Notes: a model not told the origin generated them from the letters alone. A DNA stretch of 64,000 nt from Streptomyces canus (GCF_001514145.1 NZ_KQ948659.1:551454-615453); one strand, 5' to 3'; positions 33,849 to 42,287 are shown, counted from the first letter of the stretch. Translations and numbers: made by a program.

Positions 33849-34901
33849 ATGGAGACCTTCGAGAGCCTCGTCCGCGCCGAGTTCGCCCCGAAGAACACCT
33901 TCCTCAACACCGCGAGCAGCGGCCTGCTCCCGGCACGCACCGTGACCGCCCTCCAGGAGGCCGCGCTGATCCGCGCCGAGGGCAGGCCGCTGGACCCGCT
34001 GTTCCAGGACGTGGAGAAGTCCCGCGCCGCGTTCGCCAGGCTCGCCGGCGTCCCGGTCACCCGGGTCGCGGCGGGACCATCCGTGTCCACCCACTCGGGC
34101 CTGGTCGCCGCCTCCCTGCCCCCGGGCGCCGAAGTCCTCACCGCCGAGGACGACTTCACCTCCGTCGTGAACCCCTTCCACACCCGCGGCGACCTGAAGG
34201 TGCGCATCGTGCCGCTGGAACGGCTCGCCGACTCCGTCCGCCCCGGCACCGCCCTCGTCGCGGTCAGCGCCGCCCAGTCCGCCGACGGCCGGATCGCCGA
34301 CCTGCCCGCCCTGCGGGAAGCGGCCAGGGACCACGGAGCCCGCACCTACGTCGACTTCTCGCAGGCCGCGGGCTGGCTCCCGGTGGACGCGCGGTCGTAC
34401 GACTACACCGTCTCCACCACCTTCAAGTGGCTGCTCGGCCCGCACGGCGCCGCCTTCCTCGCCGTGCCGGAGGACTTCGGCGACCTGAAGCCGGTGCTCG
34501 CCGGCTGGGTCGCGGGGGAGATCCCGTGGGACAGCTGCTACGGCCCCGTCGCCGAACTGGCCCACTCCGCCCGGCGGTTCGACGTCAGTCCGGCCCTGTT
34601 CACCTACACGGGCACCCGCCGCTCCCTGGAACTCCTGGAGGAGCTCGGCGTGGACGCCGTGCGCGCCCACGACCTCGCCCTCGCGGACCGCTTCCGTACG
34701 GGACTCGCCGCCCTCGGCCACGCACCGCTGCCGGCCCCCGGCTCCCCGATCGTGTCCGTGCCCGGACTCGGCCACCGGCAGCGCGAGTTGAGCGCCGCCG
34801 GCATCGAGGTCTCCGACCGCGCGGGCAACCTGCGCGCCTCCTTCCACCTCTACAACACCGCCGCCGATGTCGACCGGCTCCTGGACGCCCTGTCTGCCTG
34901 A
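33849..34901 (+). CDS. Class V aminotransferase / cysteine-desulfurase-like PLP enzyme
   Basis: A 350-residue pyridoxal-phosphate enzyme. Key sequences: FAPKNTFLNTASSGLLPART at the start, VDFSQAAGWLPVDARSYDYT (cofactor aspartate region) and STTFKWLLGPHGAAFLAV near residue 193 with the Schiff-base lysine in TFKW. The C-terminus ASFHLYNTAADVDRLLDAL is the usual end of the fold. The ATG at 33849 is preferred to one 36 bases upstream because GTGGAG precedes it. The exact reaction (desulfurase, selenocysteine lyase or an isopenicillin-epimerase-like activity) cannot be assigned; no iron-sulfur genes are nearby. Confidence 0.8.
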   Translation: METFESLVRAEFAPKNTFLNTASSGLLPARTVTALQEAALIRAEGRPLDPLFQDVEKSRAAFARLAGVPVTRVAAGPSVSTHSGLVAASLPPGAEVLTAEDDFTSVVNPFHTRGDLKVRIVPLERLADSVRPGTALVAVSAAQSADGRIADLPALREAARDHGARTYVDFSQAAGWLPVDARSYDYTVSTTFKWLLGPHGAAFLAVPEDFGDLKPVLAGWVAGEIPWDSCYGPVAELAHSARRFDVSPALFTYTGTRRSLELLEELGVDAVRAHDLALADRFRTGLAALGHAPLPAPGSPIVSVPGLGHRQRELSAAGIEVSDRAGNLRASFHLYNTAADVDRLLDALSA

Positions 34902-34959
34902 ACCGCTGGCGCCGCGCCGCCCGGGACGCTAGGAAGGGGCATCAAGGGGTGGTGGTGCC

Positions 34960-35568
34960 GTGGAGTCCACGGACGGGACGACGTCCGTACAGCAACCCGC
35001 CGACGCGGAGCTGCACCGGCGGCTGGTGTACGGCGACGAGTCCGCGCTGGCCGAGGCGTACGGGGCGTACGGCGGGATGGTGCGGGCGGTCGCGGTGCGC
35101 GTGACCCGCAGCCGGGCAGCGGCCGAGGACGTGGCGCAGGAGGTCTTCGCGCAGCTTTGGAGCAGGCCGTACGCCTTCGACGCGCGCCGCGGCACCCTGC
35201 GCACCTGGCTGTCGGTGCTGGCGCACCGGCGGGCCGTGGACTGGGTGCGCAGCGAGGCCCGGCACCGCAAGGACGCCCGCGCCGACGACCTGGCCCTGCA
35301 CGGCATCCCGGACGCCTCTCCCGGCCCCGCCGAGGCGGTCGTCGACCGGGAACGGTCCCTCCTGCTGCACACCGCTCTCGCCGAACTCCCGCAGCCACAA
35401 AGGGAAGTGGTGCACCTCGCCTACTTCGCGGGCCGCACCTACCGGCAGGCCGCCGTCGAACTCGGCATCCCCGAGGGCACCGCGAAGACCCGGCTGCGCA
35501 CCGCTCTGCGCACCCTCGCGGAGACTTTGGCCGACCCACCCGACCCGGCGTGGGAAGAGGGCGCATGA
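34960..35568 (+). CDS. ECF RNA polymerase sigma factor (SigK/ECF19-like)
   Basis: A 202-residue sigma factor. Region 2 is seen in AYGGMVRAVAVRVTRSRAAA followed by EDVAQEVFAQLWSRPYAF, and region 4 in LPQPQREVVHLAYFAGRTYR followed by QAAVELGIPEGTAKTRLRTA. The GTG start follows AAGGGG. The next gene, 31 bp on, combines an anti-sigma zinc finger with a mycothiol-dependent isomerase fold, a known partner architecture, which suggests redox or thiol stress as the signal. Target genes are unknown; it lies next to the ectoine operon, which is worth testing. Confidence 0.88.
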   Translation: MESTDGTTSVQQPADAELHRRLVYGDESALAEAYGAYGGMVRAVAVRVTRSRAAAEDVAQEVFAQLWSRPYAFDARRGTLRTWLSVLAHRRAVDWVRSEARHRKDARADDLALHGIPDASPGPAEAVVDRERSLLLHTALAELPQPQREVVHLAYFAGRTYRQAAVELGIPEGTAKTRLRTALRTLAETLADPPDPAWEEGA

Positions 35569-35599
35569 TGGCGGCAGGGGAACACAGGGAAGGGGGCGA

Positions 35600-36601
35600 G
35601 TGGTGACCGATCACGACGACGTACGCGACCTGCTGGCCGCCTGGGCCTTCGGCGCCCTGGAACCGGCCGAGGAGCGGCTGGTCCCACCGCATCTGGCCGA
35701 GTGCGAGCGCTGCGCGGCGGAGGCGGAACGACTGCGCGCGACCGTACGGCTGCTGGAAGGCCCGCCGCTCGACGAGCCGGTGTCCCCCCTCGACACCCTT
35801 CTCACCGGCGCCCTCCGCGCCCGCCCGGCGCCGCCCCGTGTGGCCCGGCACGCCGCCCCCTACGCGGCCGCTGTCGCCGGGCTCGAGGCGCTGCTGCCCG
35901 AGCTGGCGGGGCGCTGGTCGACGCCGGTCGTGCACGACTGGGACGTGCACGCGACGGTCGCCCATCTGCTGGCCGCCGACGAACATCTGGCCCTGCGGCT
36001 CGGGATCGACGCCCGGGTGCCGGGCGCGCGGATCGACGAGGACGCGGACTGGGCGGACGCCTGGGAGAGGCGTACCGCCGAGGTGATCGCCCATGAGCAC
36101 GGCCGTACGCCCGAGCAGACCGTCGCCGACTGGTCCGCGCAGACGGCCGCGCTCCTCGGCACCCCGCATGCCCGCGATCCCGAACTCGCCGCCGGAACAA
36201 CCCTGTTGATGGGCCTCAGGCTGCCCGTCACCGAGCACTTCCTGGCGCGGGCCTTCGAGACGTGGATCCACACCGACGACATCGGCCGCGCCCTGGGCCT
36301 GGCCGTGCCGCCGCCGCCCGAGGAGCACCTGGGGCAGCTGATCAGGCTGGCCGTCCGCGTTCTCGGCACCGTCCTCGGAGCCGAGGCGCCGCCGGTGCTG
36401 TTCGCGGTCAGGGGCGGCGAGGAGTGGGTCCTGGGTTCGCAGAGCGATCCCGTGGCCGCCGAACTCACCCTGGATCCCGTGGACTTCTGTCTGCTGGTCG
36501 GCGGGCGGCACGCGCCGGACGCGGTTGCCCGGGACACGACGGGCGACGCGGCCGCCGTACGGAACGTACTGGAGCGGGCCGCGTCGCTGTCGTGGCTGTG
36601 A
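35600..36601 (+). CDS. Anti-sigma zinc finger fused to mycothiol-dependent maleylpyruvate isomerase-like domain
   Basis: A 333-residue protein. Residues 31-38 read HLAECERC, the HxxxCxxC zinc-binding motif of redox-sensing anti-sigma factors. From about residue 88 the rest (AAVAGLEALLPELAGRWSTP, WDVHATVAHLLAADEHLA, VTEHFLARAFETWIHTDDIG) fits the DinB-like maleylpyruvate isomerase family that uses mycothiol, the actinomycete thiol. No membrane segment is present, so it would act in the cytoplasm on the preceding sigma factor. GTG codons at 35600 and 35603 are both usable after GGGAAGGGGG. The isomerase domain may be a thiol sensor rather than an enzyme. Confidence 0.8.
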   Translation: MVTDHDDVRDLLAAWAFGALEPAEERLVPPHLAECERCAAEAERLRATVRLLEGPPLDEPVSPLDTLLTGALRARPAPPRVARHAAPYAAAVAGLEALLPELAGRWSTPVVHDWDVHATVAHLLAADEHLALRLGIDARVPGARIDEDADWADAWERRTAEVIAHEHGRTPEQTVADWSAQTAALLGTPHARDPELAAGTTLLMGLRLPVTEHFLARAFETWIHTDDIGRALGLAVPPPPEEHLGQLIRLAVRVLGTVLGAEAPPVLFAVRGGEEWVLGSQSDPVAAELTLDPVDFCLLVGGRHAPDAVARDTTGDAAAVRNVLERAASLSWL

Positions 36602-36607
36602 GAGGGA

Positions 36608-36627
36608 CCCCCCGGGTCACTGGGGGG
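36608..36627. terminator. Hairpin between convergent anti-sigma and ectD genes
   Basis: CCCCCC and GGGGGG arms surround the loop GGGTCACT in the 36-bp space between the convergent genes. It could stop transcription from either side. The GGGTCAC sequence is repeated on both sides of the right arm. Confidence 0.45.
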
Positions 36628-36637
36628 CACCGCGGGG

Positions 36638-37531
36638 TCACTTCACCGGTGTGAAGTCCCTCGCGCCGATGAACTCCGGCCGCCGGATGGGCGCCGCGAA
36701 CGGCTCCACGGCCTGGTTCTCCACGCTGTTGAACACGATGAACACGTTGCTGCGCGGGAACGGCGTGATGTTGTCGCCGGAGCCGTGCATGCAGTTGCAG
36801 TCGAACCAGGTCGCCGAACCGGCCCTGCCCGTGAACAGCTTGATGCCGTACGCCGAGGCCATCGCCGTCAGCGCCTCGTCCGACGGCGTGCCGGCGTCCT
36901 GCATCTGCAGCGACTGCTTGTAGTTGTCCTTCGGGGTGGCCCCCGCGCACCCGAGGAAGGTGCGGTGGGACCCCGGCATGATCATGAGGCCGCCGTTGGT
37001 GTCGTAGTTCTCGGTCAGCGCGATCGAGACGGACACCGTCCGCATGTTCGGCAGGCCGTCCTCGGCGTGCCAGGTCTCGAAGTCGGAGTGCCAGTAGAAG
37101 CCACTGGCCCCGAAACCGGGCTTGACGTTGATCCGCGACTGGTGGACGTAGACGTCGGAGCCGAGGATCTGCCGGGCCCGGCCGACGACCCGCTCGTCGC
37201 GCACCAGGTTCGCGAAGACCTCGCTGATCTTGTGCACCTCGAAGACCGAGCGGATCTCCTTGGACTTCGGCTCGATGATCGAGCGTTCGTCTGAGCGGAT
37301 GTCCGGGTCGGTGACGAGCCGCTCCAACTCACGCTGGTAGACGGGGACTTCGTCGGGCCCGATGATCTGGTCGACGGCGAGGAAGCCGTCGCGCTCGAAC
37401 GCCTCCAGCTCGCCCGTGGCGATCGGTCCCGGCGCGCCGGGGGCGGACCAGACGACCGGGTCCTTGCGGGGCGTCGACACCTCGGTGGCGCCGCGGCTGG
37501 GATAGAGATCGGTGACGGTGGTGGTGGTCAT
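36638..37531 (-). CDS. ectD: Ectoine hydroxylase EctD
   Basis: A 297-residue iron(II)/2-oxoglutarate dioxygenase converting ectoine to 5-hydroxyectoine, a compatible solute. The family signature FYWHSDFETWHAEDGLPNMR near residue 142 holds the first iron ligands (HxD), and CNCMHGSGDNITP later supplies the distal histidine. Length is normal. I choose the ATG at 37531; a GTG at 37543 would overlap the ectC stop as GTGA but sits too close to the GAGGAG site. It is the last gene of the minus-strand operon. Confidence 0.95.
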   Translation of the reverse strand: MTTTTVTDLYPSRGATEVSTPRKDPVVWSAPGAPGPIATGELEAFERDGFLAVDQIIGPDEVPVYQRELERLVTDPDIRSDERSIIEPKSKEIRSVFEVHKISEVFANLVRDERVVGRARQILGSDVYVHQSRINVKPGFGASGFYWHSDFETWHAEDGLPNMRTVSVSIALTENYDTNGGLMIMPGSHRTFLGCAGATPKDNYKQSLQMQDAGTPSDEALTAMASAYGIKLFTGRAGSATWFDCNCMHGSGDNITPFPRSNVFIVFNSVENQAVEPFAAPIRRPEFIGARDFTPVK

Positions 37532-37539
37532 GGGTGCGG

Positions 37540-37950
37540 TCACACCTCCTCGGATTCGGGTTCGGTGAGCAGCGGGTAGACGCCGTTCTCGTCGTGGTCC
37601 TCCCGGCCGGTCACGGGCGGGTTGAACACACAGAGGCAGCGGAAGTCCTCCTTGATCCGCAGCGTGTGCCGCTCGTGACCGTCCAGCAGGTACATGGTCC
37701 CGGGCGTGATCGAGTGCGTCTGCCCGCTCTCGTGGTCGGTCAGCTCGGCCTCGCCCTCGACGCAGACGACGGCCTCGATGTGGTTCGCGTACCACATCGA
37801 CGTCTCCGTACCCGCGTACAGGATCGTCTCGTGCAGCGAGAAGCCGACCCGCTCCTTGGCGAGCACGATGCGTTTGCTCTCCCAGGTGCCGGACGCGGCC
37901 CTCACATGCCGGTCGGTGCCTTCGATGTCCTTGAAAGAACGGACGATCAC
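37540..37950 (-). CDS. ectC: L-ectoine synthase EctC
   Basis: A 136-residue cupin that closes N-gamma-acetyl-diaminobutyrate to ectoine. Recognisable segments are VRSFKDIEGTDRHVRAASGT, GFSLHETILYAGTETSMWYA, HIEAVVCVEGEAELTD and GTMYLLDGHERHTLR, with the metal-binding cupin residues. The GTG at 37950 is the natural start of the protein (VIVRSF). It lies 44 bp after ectB and is followed closely by ectD. Full length, no defect seen. Confidence 0.95.
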   Translation of the reverse strand: MIVRSFKDIEGTDRHVRAASGTWESKRIVLAKERVGFSLHETILYAGTETSMWYANHIEAVVCVEGEAELTDHESGQTHSITPGTMYLLDGHERHTLRIKEDFRCLCVFNPPVTGREDHDENGVYPLLTEPESEEV

Positions 37951-37994
37951 GGTGCTGCGATGCCTCCTACGTAGACAGTTGTTCAGACGGTGAT

Positions 37995-39266
37995 TCAGAC
38001 GGTTTCGCGTACGGAACGGGCGAGGATGCTGAGTCCCTCGTCCAGTTCCTCGGGGGTGATCGTGAGTGCCGGAAGCAGCTTCACGACCTCGCTCTCGGGG
38101 CCCGACGTCTCGATGAGCAGCCCGAGTTCGAAGGCGCGGTGCGCCACCCGTCCGGCGCGCTCCTTGTCGTGGAACTCCAGGCCCCACACGAGCCCGCGCC
38201 CGCGGTACTCCTTCACGTCGGCCAGGTTCTCCTCGGTGATGGAGATGAGCCCCTGCTCGACCTGCTCGCCACGCTTGCGGGTCTGCTTCTCCATCGCGGA
38301 CCCGTCCGCCCAGTACTGCTCCAGGGTGGCGGTGGCCGTGACGAAGGCGGGGTTGTTGCCGCGGAAGGTGCCGTTGTGCTCGCCCGGCTCCCAGATGTCC
38401 AGCTCCGGCTTGAACAGGCAGAGCGACATCGGAAGGCCGTAGCCGCTGATGGACTTGGACACGGTGACGATGTCCGGCGTGATGCCCGCCTCCTCGAAGG
38501 AGAAGAAGGCACCGGTACGCCCGCAGCCCATCTGGATGTCGTCGACGATGAGCAGCATGTCCTGCCGCTCGCACAGCGCGGCGAGCGCCTGCAGCCACTC
38601 CCGCCGGGCGACGTTGATGCCGCCCTCGCCCTGCACGGTCTCGACGATCACGGCGGCCGGCTTGTTCAGGCCCGAGCCCTGGTCCTCCAGGAGCCGCTCG
38701 AACCACAGGAAGTCCTCGACGGTGCCGTCGAAGTAGTTGTCGAACGGCATCGGCGTGCCGTGCACCAGGGGGATACCGGCGCCGGCCCGCTTGAAGGCGT
38801 TGCCGGTGACGGCCAGGGAGCCCAGCGACATCCCATGGAAGGCGTTGGTGAAGGACACGATGGCCTCGCGCCCCTTGACCTTCCGGGCGAGCTTGAGCGC
38901 CGACTCCACCGCGTTGGTCCCCGTCGGGCCCGGGAACATGACCTTGTACGGCAGGTCGCGCGGCCGCAGCACCAGATCCTGGAAGGTCTGGAGGAAGGCG
39001 CGCTTGGCGGTGGTCGACATGTCGAGCCCGTGCGTGACGCCGTCGCGCTCCAGGTAGTCGATCAACGCCCGTTTCAGCACGGGGTTGTTGTGGCCGTAGT
39101 TGAGTGAACCGGCGCCGGCGAAGAAGTCCAGGTACGCGTGGCCGTCCTCGTCGTACATGCGGCTGCCCTGCGCGCGGTCGAAGACGGTGGGCCAGCCGCG
39201 GCAGTAGCTGCGCACCTCGGACTCGACGGTCTCGAAGACGCTGAGGTCGGGCTGGGTGATGGTCAC
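37995..39266 (-). CDS. ectB: Diaminobutyrate-2-oxoglutarate aminotransferase EctB
   Basis: A 423-residue class III PLP aminotransferase making L-2,4-diaminobutyrate from aspartate semialdehyde. Markers are FDRAQGSRMYDEDGHAYLDF, FPGPTGTNAVESALKLARKV, TVQGEGGINVARREWLQAL, LLIVDDIQMGCGRTGAFFSF and VTVSKSISGYGLPMSL with the cofactor lysine. The GTG at 39266 follows GAGGAG at ten bases; the frame stays open further upstream in ectA but the conserved protein begins here. Second gene of ectABCD. Confidence 0.95.
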   Translation of the reverse strand: MTITQPDLSVFETVESEVRSYCRGWPTVFDRAQGSRMYDEDGHAYLDFFAGAGSLNYGHNNPVLKRALIDYLERDGVTHGLDMSTTAKRAFLQTFQDLVLRPRDLPYKVMFPGPTGTNAVESALKLARKVKGREAIVSFTNAFHGMSLGSLAVTGNAFKRAGAGIPLVHGTPMPFDNYFDGTVEDFLWFERLLEDQGSGLNKPAAVIVETVQGEGGINVARREWLQALAALCERQDMLLIVDDIQMGCGRTGAFFSFEEAGITPDIVTVSKSISGYGLPMSLCLFKPELDIWEPGEHNGTFRGNNPAFVTATATLEQYWADGSAMEKQTRKRGEQVEQGLISITEENLADVKEYRGRGLVWGLEFHDKERAGRVAHRAFELGLLIETSGPESEVVKLLPALTITPEELDEGLSILARSVRETV

Positions 39267-39295
39267 GACGAATCGCTCCTCGGGTGCGTGGGGGG

Positions 39296-39820
39296 TCAGG
39301 CGGAGGGAGTGGGGGCGGGGGAGAGGGGCCCGATGCGGTAGAGGACCTCGGGGTCGTGCGGCCCGTCGGGGAACAGGCTCGCGTCGAACAGCACCTCGCG
39401 CTCCAGGCCGGCGCCACGGCGTTCGGCGAACGCCGTGAACAGCCGCTCGGAGGCGGTGTTGCCCGGCGTGATGGTGGTCTCGACGGTGGTCAGCCCGCGC
39501 TCGGCGGCGAGCCGCGCGGTCAGTCCGTCGAGCAGGGCGGCGGCGAGTCCGCGGCCGCGGTACGCCGAGTCCACCGCCACCTGCCAGACGAGCAGGGTGC
39601 CGGGTCGGTCCGGGCGGACGTACCCGGTGACGAAGCCGATCGGCTCCCCGCTGTCGTTCCGTGCGACGGCCGACGTGGCGGCGAAGTCGCGGCACCACAG
39701 CAGATAGCTGTACGACGAGTTCAGGTCGAGGACCTCGGAGTCGCGGGCGATCCGCCACAGTGCGGCTCCGTCCGCGACCGTCGGCCGGTCGATTTGCAGG
39801 TCTGCTTGTGCGGCAGTCAT
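39296..39820 (-). CDS. ectA: L-2,4-diaminobutyrate acetyltransferase EctA
   Basis: A 174-residue GNAT enzyme producing N-gamma-acetyl-diaminobutyrate, first of the operon. Visible are LWRIARDSEVLDLNSSYSYL (substrate region), FVTGYVRPDRPGTLLVWQVA and SAYRGRGLAAALLDGL with the acetyl-CoA loop. The ATG at 39820 matches the family start; there is no good ribosome site, and TAAATT lies on the coding strand about eight bases upstream, so the mRNA may be nearly leaderless. An upstream in-frame ATG at 39898 would add 26 unusual residues and is rejected. Confidence 0.92.
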   Translation of the reverse strand: MTAAQADLQIDRPTVADGAALWRIARDSEVLDLNSSYSYLLWCRDFAATSAVARNDSGEPIGFVTGYVRPDRPGTLLVWQVAVDSAYRGRGLAAALLDGLTARLAAERGLTTVETTITPGNTASERLFTAFAERRGAGLEREVLFDASLFPDGPHDPEVLYRIGPLSPAPTPSA

Positions 39821-40160
39821 GCGAATTGAATTTACCGAGGGAAATTCAAAATTGCATCGCCGGGTGGGGTTACATGAGGGCGTTCGATGTGTTATCACGC
39901 GGGCGCGCGCCGACGCGCAAGAAGTGACCGTTATGCACCGTTACGACCATCAAATAAGGGGCAAATGGATCACGATGTGTAACGCGTCACAGGCATGTAA
40001 CCCCCACGAGATCTCCCCGAATTCAGCCGGTTCGCGTTCGCAGAATCTTTGCGTTTAGGTCCGGGGAAAGCGGGCAGAAGAATACGGGAAGCTATTCTCT
40101 GATAAGCCCGGGAATTACCCTGACAATTATGGGCCCGTTAATGAAAAAGCCGGAAGAGGG
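39821..40160 (-). promoter_or_regulatory. 340-bp A/T-richer control region upstream of the ectoine operon
   Basis: No gene is supported here. The stretch is visibly richer in A/T runs than its surroundings. It holds TGTAAC at 39978-39983 and 39996-40001 (18 bp apart) and, inverted, at 39869-39874; ACCGTTA at 39927 and 39937 (10 bp apart); GTG-TTAT-CAC at 39889-39898; and TAAATT near the ectA start. GTnAC elements are the a-half of GlnR boxes, and ect genes of Streptomyces have been reported as GlnR targets, but I cannot arrange a full a-n6-b box. Confidence 0.5.
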
Positions 40161-40162
40161 CT
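40144..40162 (-). terminator. Possible terminator of the class V aminotransferase gene
   Basis: On the minus strand AGCC-CTCTTCC-GGCT is followed directly by TTTT, overlapping the end of the aminotransferase gene. The stem is only four base pairs, so strength is doubtful, but a U-run is unusual in this genome. Confidence 0.3.
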
Positions 40163-41261
40163 ACCGCCACGCGTCCTCCGCCGCGCGCAGCGCGCCTTCC
40201 ACGTCCACCGCGAGTCCCTTCTCCCGCAGTGCCGCGCCCAGTGCCGCCAGGCTCGCCCGCACGGCGCCCCGTGTCGCGTCCACCCCGTAGTGGTTGACCC
40301 GGATCATCTCCTTGGCCAGCGCGCCCCCGCCCGCCGCCAGCGGCAGCGCGGGGTCGGACGCCAGGGCGCGGGCGACGAGTTCCGATGCCGCCAGGCCGGA
40401 GGGGGAGCGCAGCGTCGTGGCCACGGGTGCGGCCTCGCGGTCCTCGTACACATAGGGCTCCAGGCCGGAGCCCAGCACCCGCGCCCCCGCACGGGTCGCC
40501 GCGGCGGCGGCCCGGTGCCGGTCCATCACCGCATCCAGCCCGTCCGCCTCGATCCGCTCGACGCACGCCTCCAGCGCCAGCATCTCCAGCTGTGCCGGAG
40601 CGTGCAGCAGGACCTTCCGGCCGCCGTCGATCCAGCGCTCCTTCCAGTCGAGCAGCGAGAGGTACGACCGCCGCGGCGCCGCCGGATTCGCGGCCATCCG
40701 GGCCCACGCCCGCTCGCTCACCGACACCGCCGACACGCCGGCCGGCCCGCCCATCGCCTTCTGCGCCCCGATCACGCACAGGTCCACACCCCACGCGTCC
40801 GGCAGCACCGGCTCCGCCCCGACGGAGGCGACCGCGTCCAGATAGAACAGCGCCCCCTGCCGCCGTACCACCTCACCGATCTCCGCGACCGGATTGGTGT
40901 TGCCGGTCGCCGCCTCCGCGTGCACCAGCGACACGAAGTCGATCGACGGGTGCTCCTCGAAGGCCGCGGAGATCTGCTCGGCCGTCACCGCGGTGTGGAA
41001 CGGCACCGCGAGGTCGATCACCGTCGCCCCGCAGTCCCGCAGCCAGTTGCCGAAGGTCTGCCCGTACGGGCCGGTGATGACGTTCAGCGCGGTCGTACCC
41101 GGACCGGCGGTGGAGCGGATCGCTCCCTCCAGCGGCAGCAGCGCCTCGCCCTGCATGATCACGACGTCCTGCTCGGTGCGCAGCAGCCGCGCCACGCGGT
41201 CCTCGATCGAGGCGAACTGCGCCGCGCCGAGCGGGGCCAGATCCAGGAAGGGGTGCGTCAC
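40161..41261 (-). CDS. Class V aminotransferase (alanine/serine-glyoxylate type)
   Basis: A 366-residue PLP enzyme. Sequences QDVVIMQGEALLPLEGAIRS, ITGPYGQTFGNWLRDCGATV, SLVHAEAATGNTNPVAEIGE, YLDAVASVGAEPVLPDAWGV and CVIGAQKAMGGPAGVSAVSV (Schiff-base Lys in AQKA) resemble the alanine-glyoxylate/serine-glyoxylate aminotransferase group. The GTG at 41261 begins the conserved protein (VTHPFLDL). It is divergent from an amino-acid ABC importer across a 174-bp region, implying linked function, perhaps catabolism of the imported amino acid. Substrate remains unknown. Confidence 0.82.
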   Translation of the reverse strand: MTHPFLDLAPLGAAQFASIEDRVARLLRTEQDVVIMQGEALLPLEGAIRSTAGPGTTALNVITGPYGQTFGNWLRDCGATVIDLAVPFHTAVTAEQISAAFEEHPSIDFVSLVHAEAATGNTNPVAEIGEVVRRQGALFYLDAVASVGAEPVLPDAWGVDLCVIGAQKAMGGPAGVSAVSVSERAWARMAANPAAPRRSYLSLLDWKERWIDGGRKVLLHAPAQLEMLALEACVERIEADGLDAVMDRHRAAAAATRAGARVLGSGLEPYVYEDREAAPVATTLRSPSGLAASELVARALASDPALPLAAGGGALAKEMIRVNHYGVDATRGAVRASLAALGAALREKGLAVDVEGALRAAEDAWR

Positions 41262-41374
41262 GACGGTGCTCTCTTCGCTCTCCGGGGTAGACGTGACGAG
41301 CGTAACCGTTCCTCCTCCACCCCCGACGACCGGCGACTTCCTAGGCTGAACGGCCTCGCAACCATCGGTTTGGT

Positions 41375-41402
41375 TTGAGAGACTCAAGCTTCTCCTTATA
41401 AT
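41375..41402 (+). promoter_or_regulatory. Vegetative promoter of the amino-acid ABC operon with inverted repeat
   Basis: TTGAGA (41375-41380), a 16-bp spacer and a perfect TATAAT (41397-41402) form a consensus-like housekeeping promoter, rare in such GC-rich DNA. TTGAG-AGA-CTCAA (41375-41387) is an inverted repeat on the -35 element, and a looser AACCA/TGGTT pair lies just before it; both could be repressor sites. The AGGAGG ribosome site follows at 41424. Confidence 0.65.
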
Positions 41403-41435
41403 CGGAACCCACAGTTCCCCCACAGGAGGCCCTCC

Positions 41436-42287
41436 GTGAACACCCTCTCCGGGCGCCGGACCCGCGTCCTGGCCGCCACCACCGCGACGGCCGGGCTCCT
41501 GCTCGTCGCTGCCTGTACCTCCAGCGACGACGGCGGCAGCGGTTCGAAGACCGCCGCGGGCGGGGTCGAACTGGTCAAGGGCGGACAGCTCACCACCTGC
41601 ACCCACCTGCCGTACCCGCCCTTCCAGTCGGAGATCGACGGCAAGGTCCAGGGCTTCGACGTCTCGCTCATCGACCTGGTCGCGGGGGACCTGGGCGTGA
41701 AGCAGGAGATCCTCGACACCCCCTTCGAGAACTTCAAGACCGGCGCCTTCCTCAACTCCGGCTCGTGCGACCTGGCCGCGGCCGGCATGACCATCACCGA
41801 GGAGCGCAAGAAGAACGTCGACTTCTCGGACCCCTACTTCGACGCCACCCAGGCGCTCCTGGTCGCCAAGGGCAGCGGGATCTCCTCGCTCGCCGACGCC
41901 AAGGCGAAGAAGGTGCAGCTCGGCGCCCAGGCGCAGACCACCGGCGAGGACTACGTCAAGAGCCAGGGCTTCGACCCGGTCTCCTTCGAGTCCTCCGACG
42001 CCGTCCTGAGCGGCCTGCGCTCCGGCCAGGTCAAGGCCGTCGTCATCGACTACCCGGTCGTCCAGGGCTGGCTCAAGAACAAGGCCAACGCCGACGCCTT
42101 CCAGGTCGCCGACAACATCAACACCGGTGAGCAGTACGGCTTCACGGTGAAGAAGGGCAACACCAAGCTGCTGGCCGCCGTCAACAAGGCGCTCGCGGAC
42201 GCCAAGGCCGACGGCACGTACAAGAAGCTCTACGAGAAGTGGATCGGCCCGTACGACGAGTCGGCCGCGTCTCCCTCCGCCTCATGA
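41436..42287 (+). CDS. Polar amino-acid ABC transporter binding lipoprotein
   Basis: A 283-residue family 3 solute-binding protein. The signal ends in the lipobox VAAC with Cys27. The two-lobe fold shows YPPFQSEIDGKVQGFDVSLI, SGSCDLAAAGMTITEERKKN followed by VDFSDPYFDATQALLV, and LRSGQVKAVVIDYPVVQGWL. Glutamine, glutamate or cystine are typical ligands, not distinguishable here. The GTG start follows AGGAGG. It is translationally coupled to the permease by an ATGA overlap and transcribed from the TATAAT promoter. Confidence 0.9.
   Translation: MNTLSGRRTRVLAATTATAGLLLVAACTSSDDGGSGSKTAAGGVELVKGGQLTTCTHLPYPPFQSEIDGKVQGFDVSLIDLVAGDLGVKQEILDTPFENFKTGAFLNSGSCDLAAAGMTITEERKKNVDFSDPYFDATQALLVAKGSGISSLADAKAKKVQLGAQAQTTGEDYVKSQGFDPVSFESSDAVLSGLRSGQVKAVVIDYPVVQGWLKNKANADAFQVADNINTGEQYGFTVKKGNTKLLAAVNKALADAKADGTYKKLYEKWIGPYDESAASPSAS

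Noticed and set aside
39850..40010. Complete GlnR box upstream of ectA
   Set aside because: Several GTnAC half-sites occur, but none is followed at six bases by a good GAAAC-type half-site.
39821..40058. Small open frames upstream of ectA as a possible gene
   Set aside because: No ribosome site or coding bias; the region looks regulatory.
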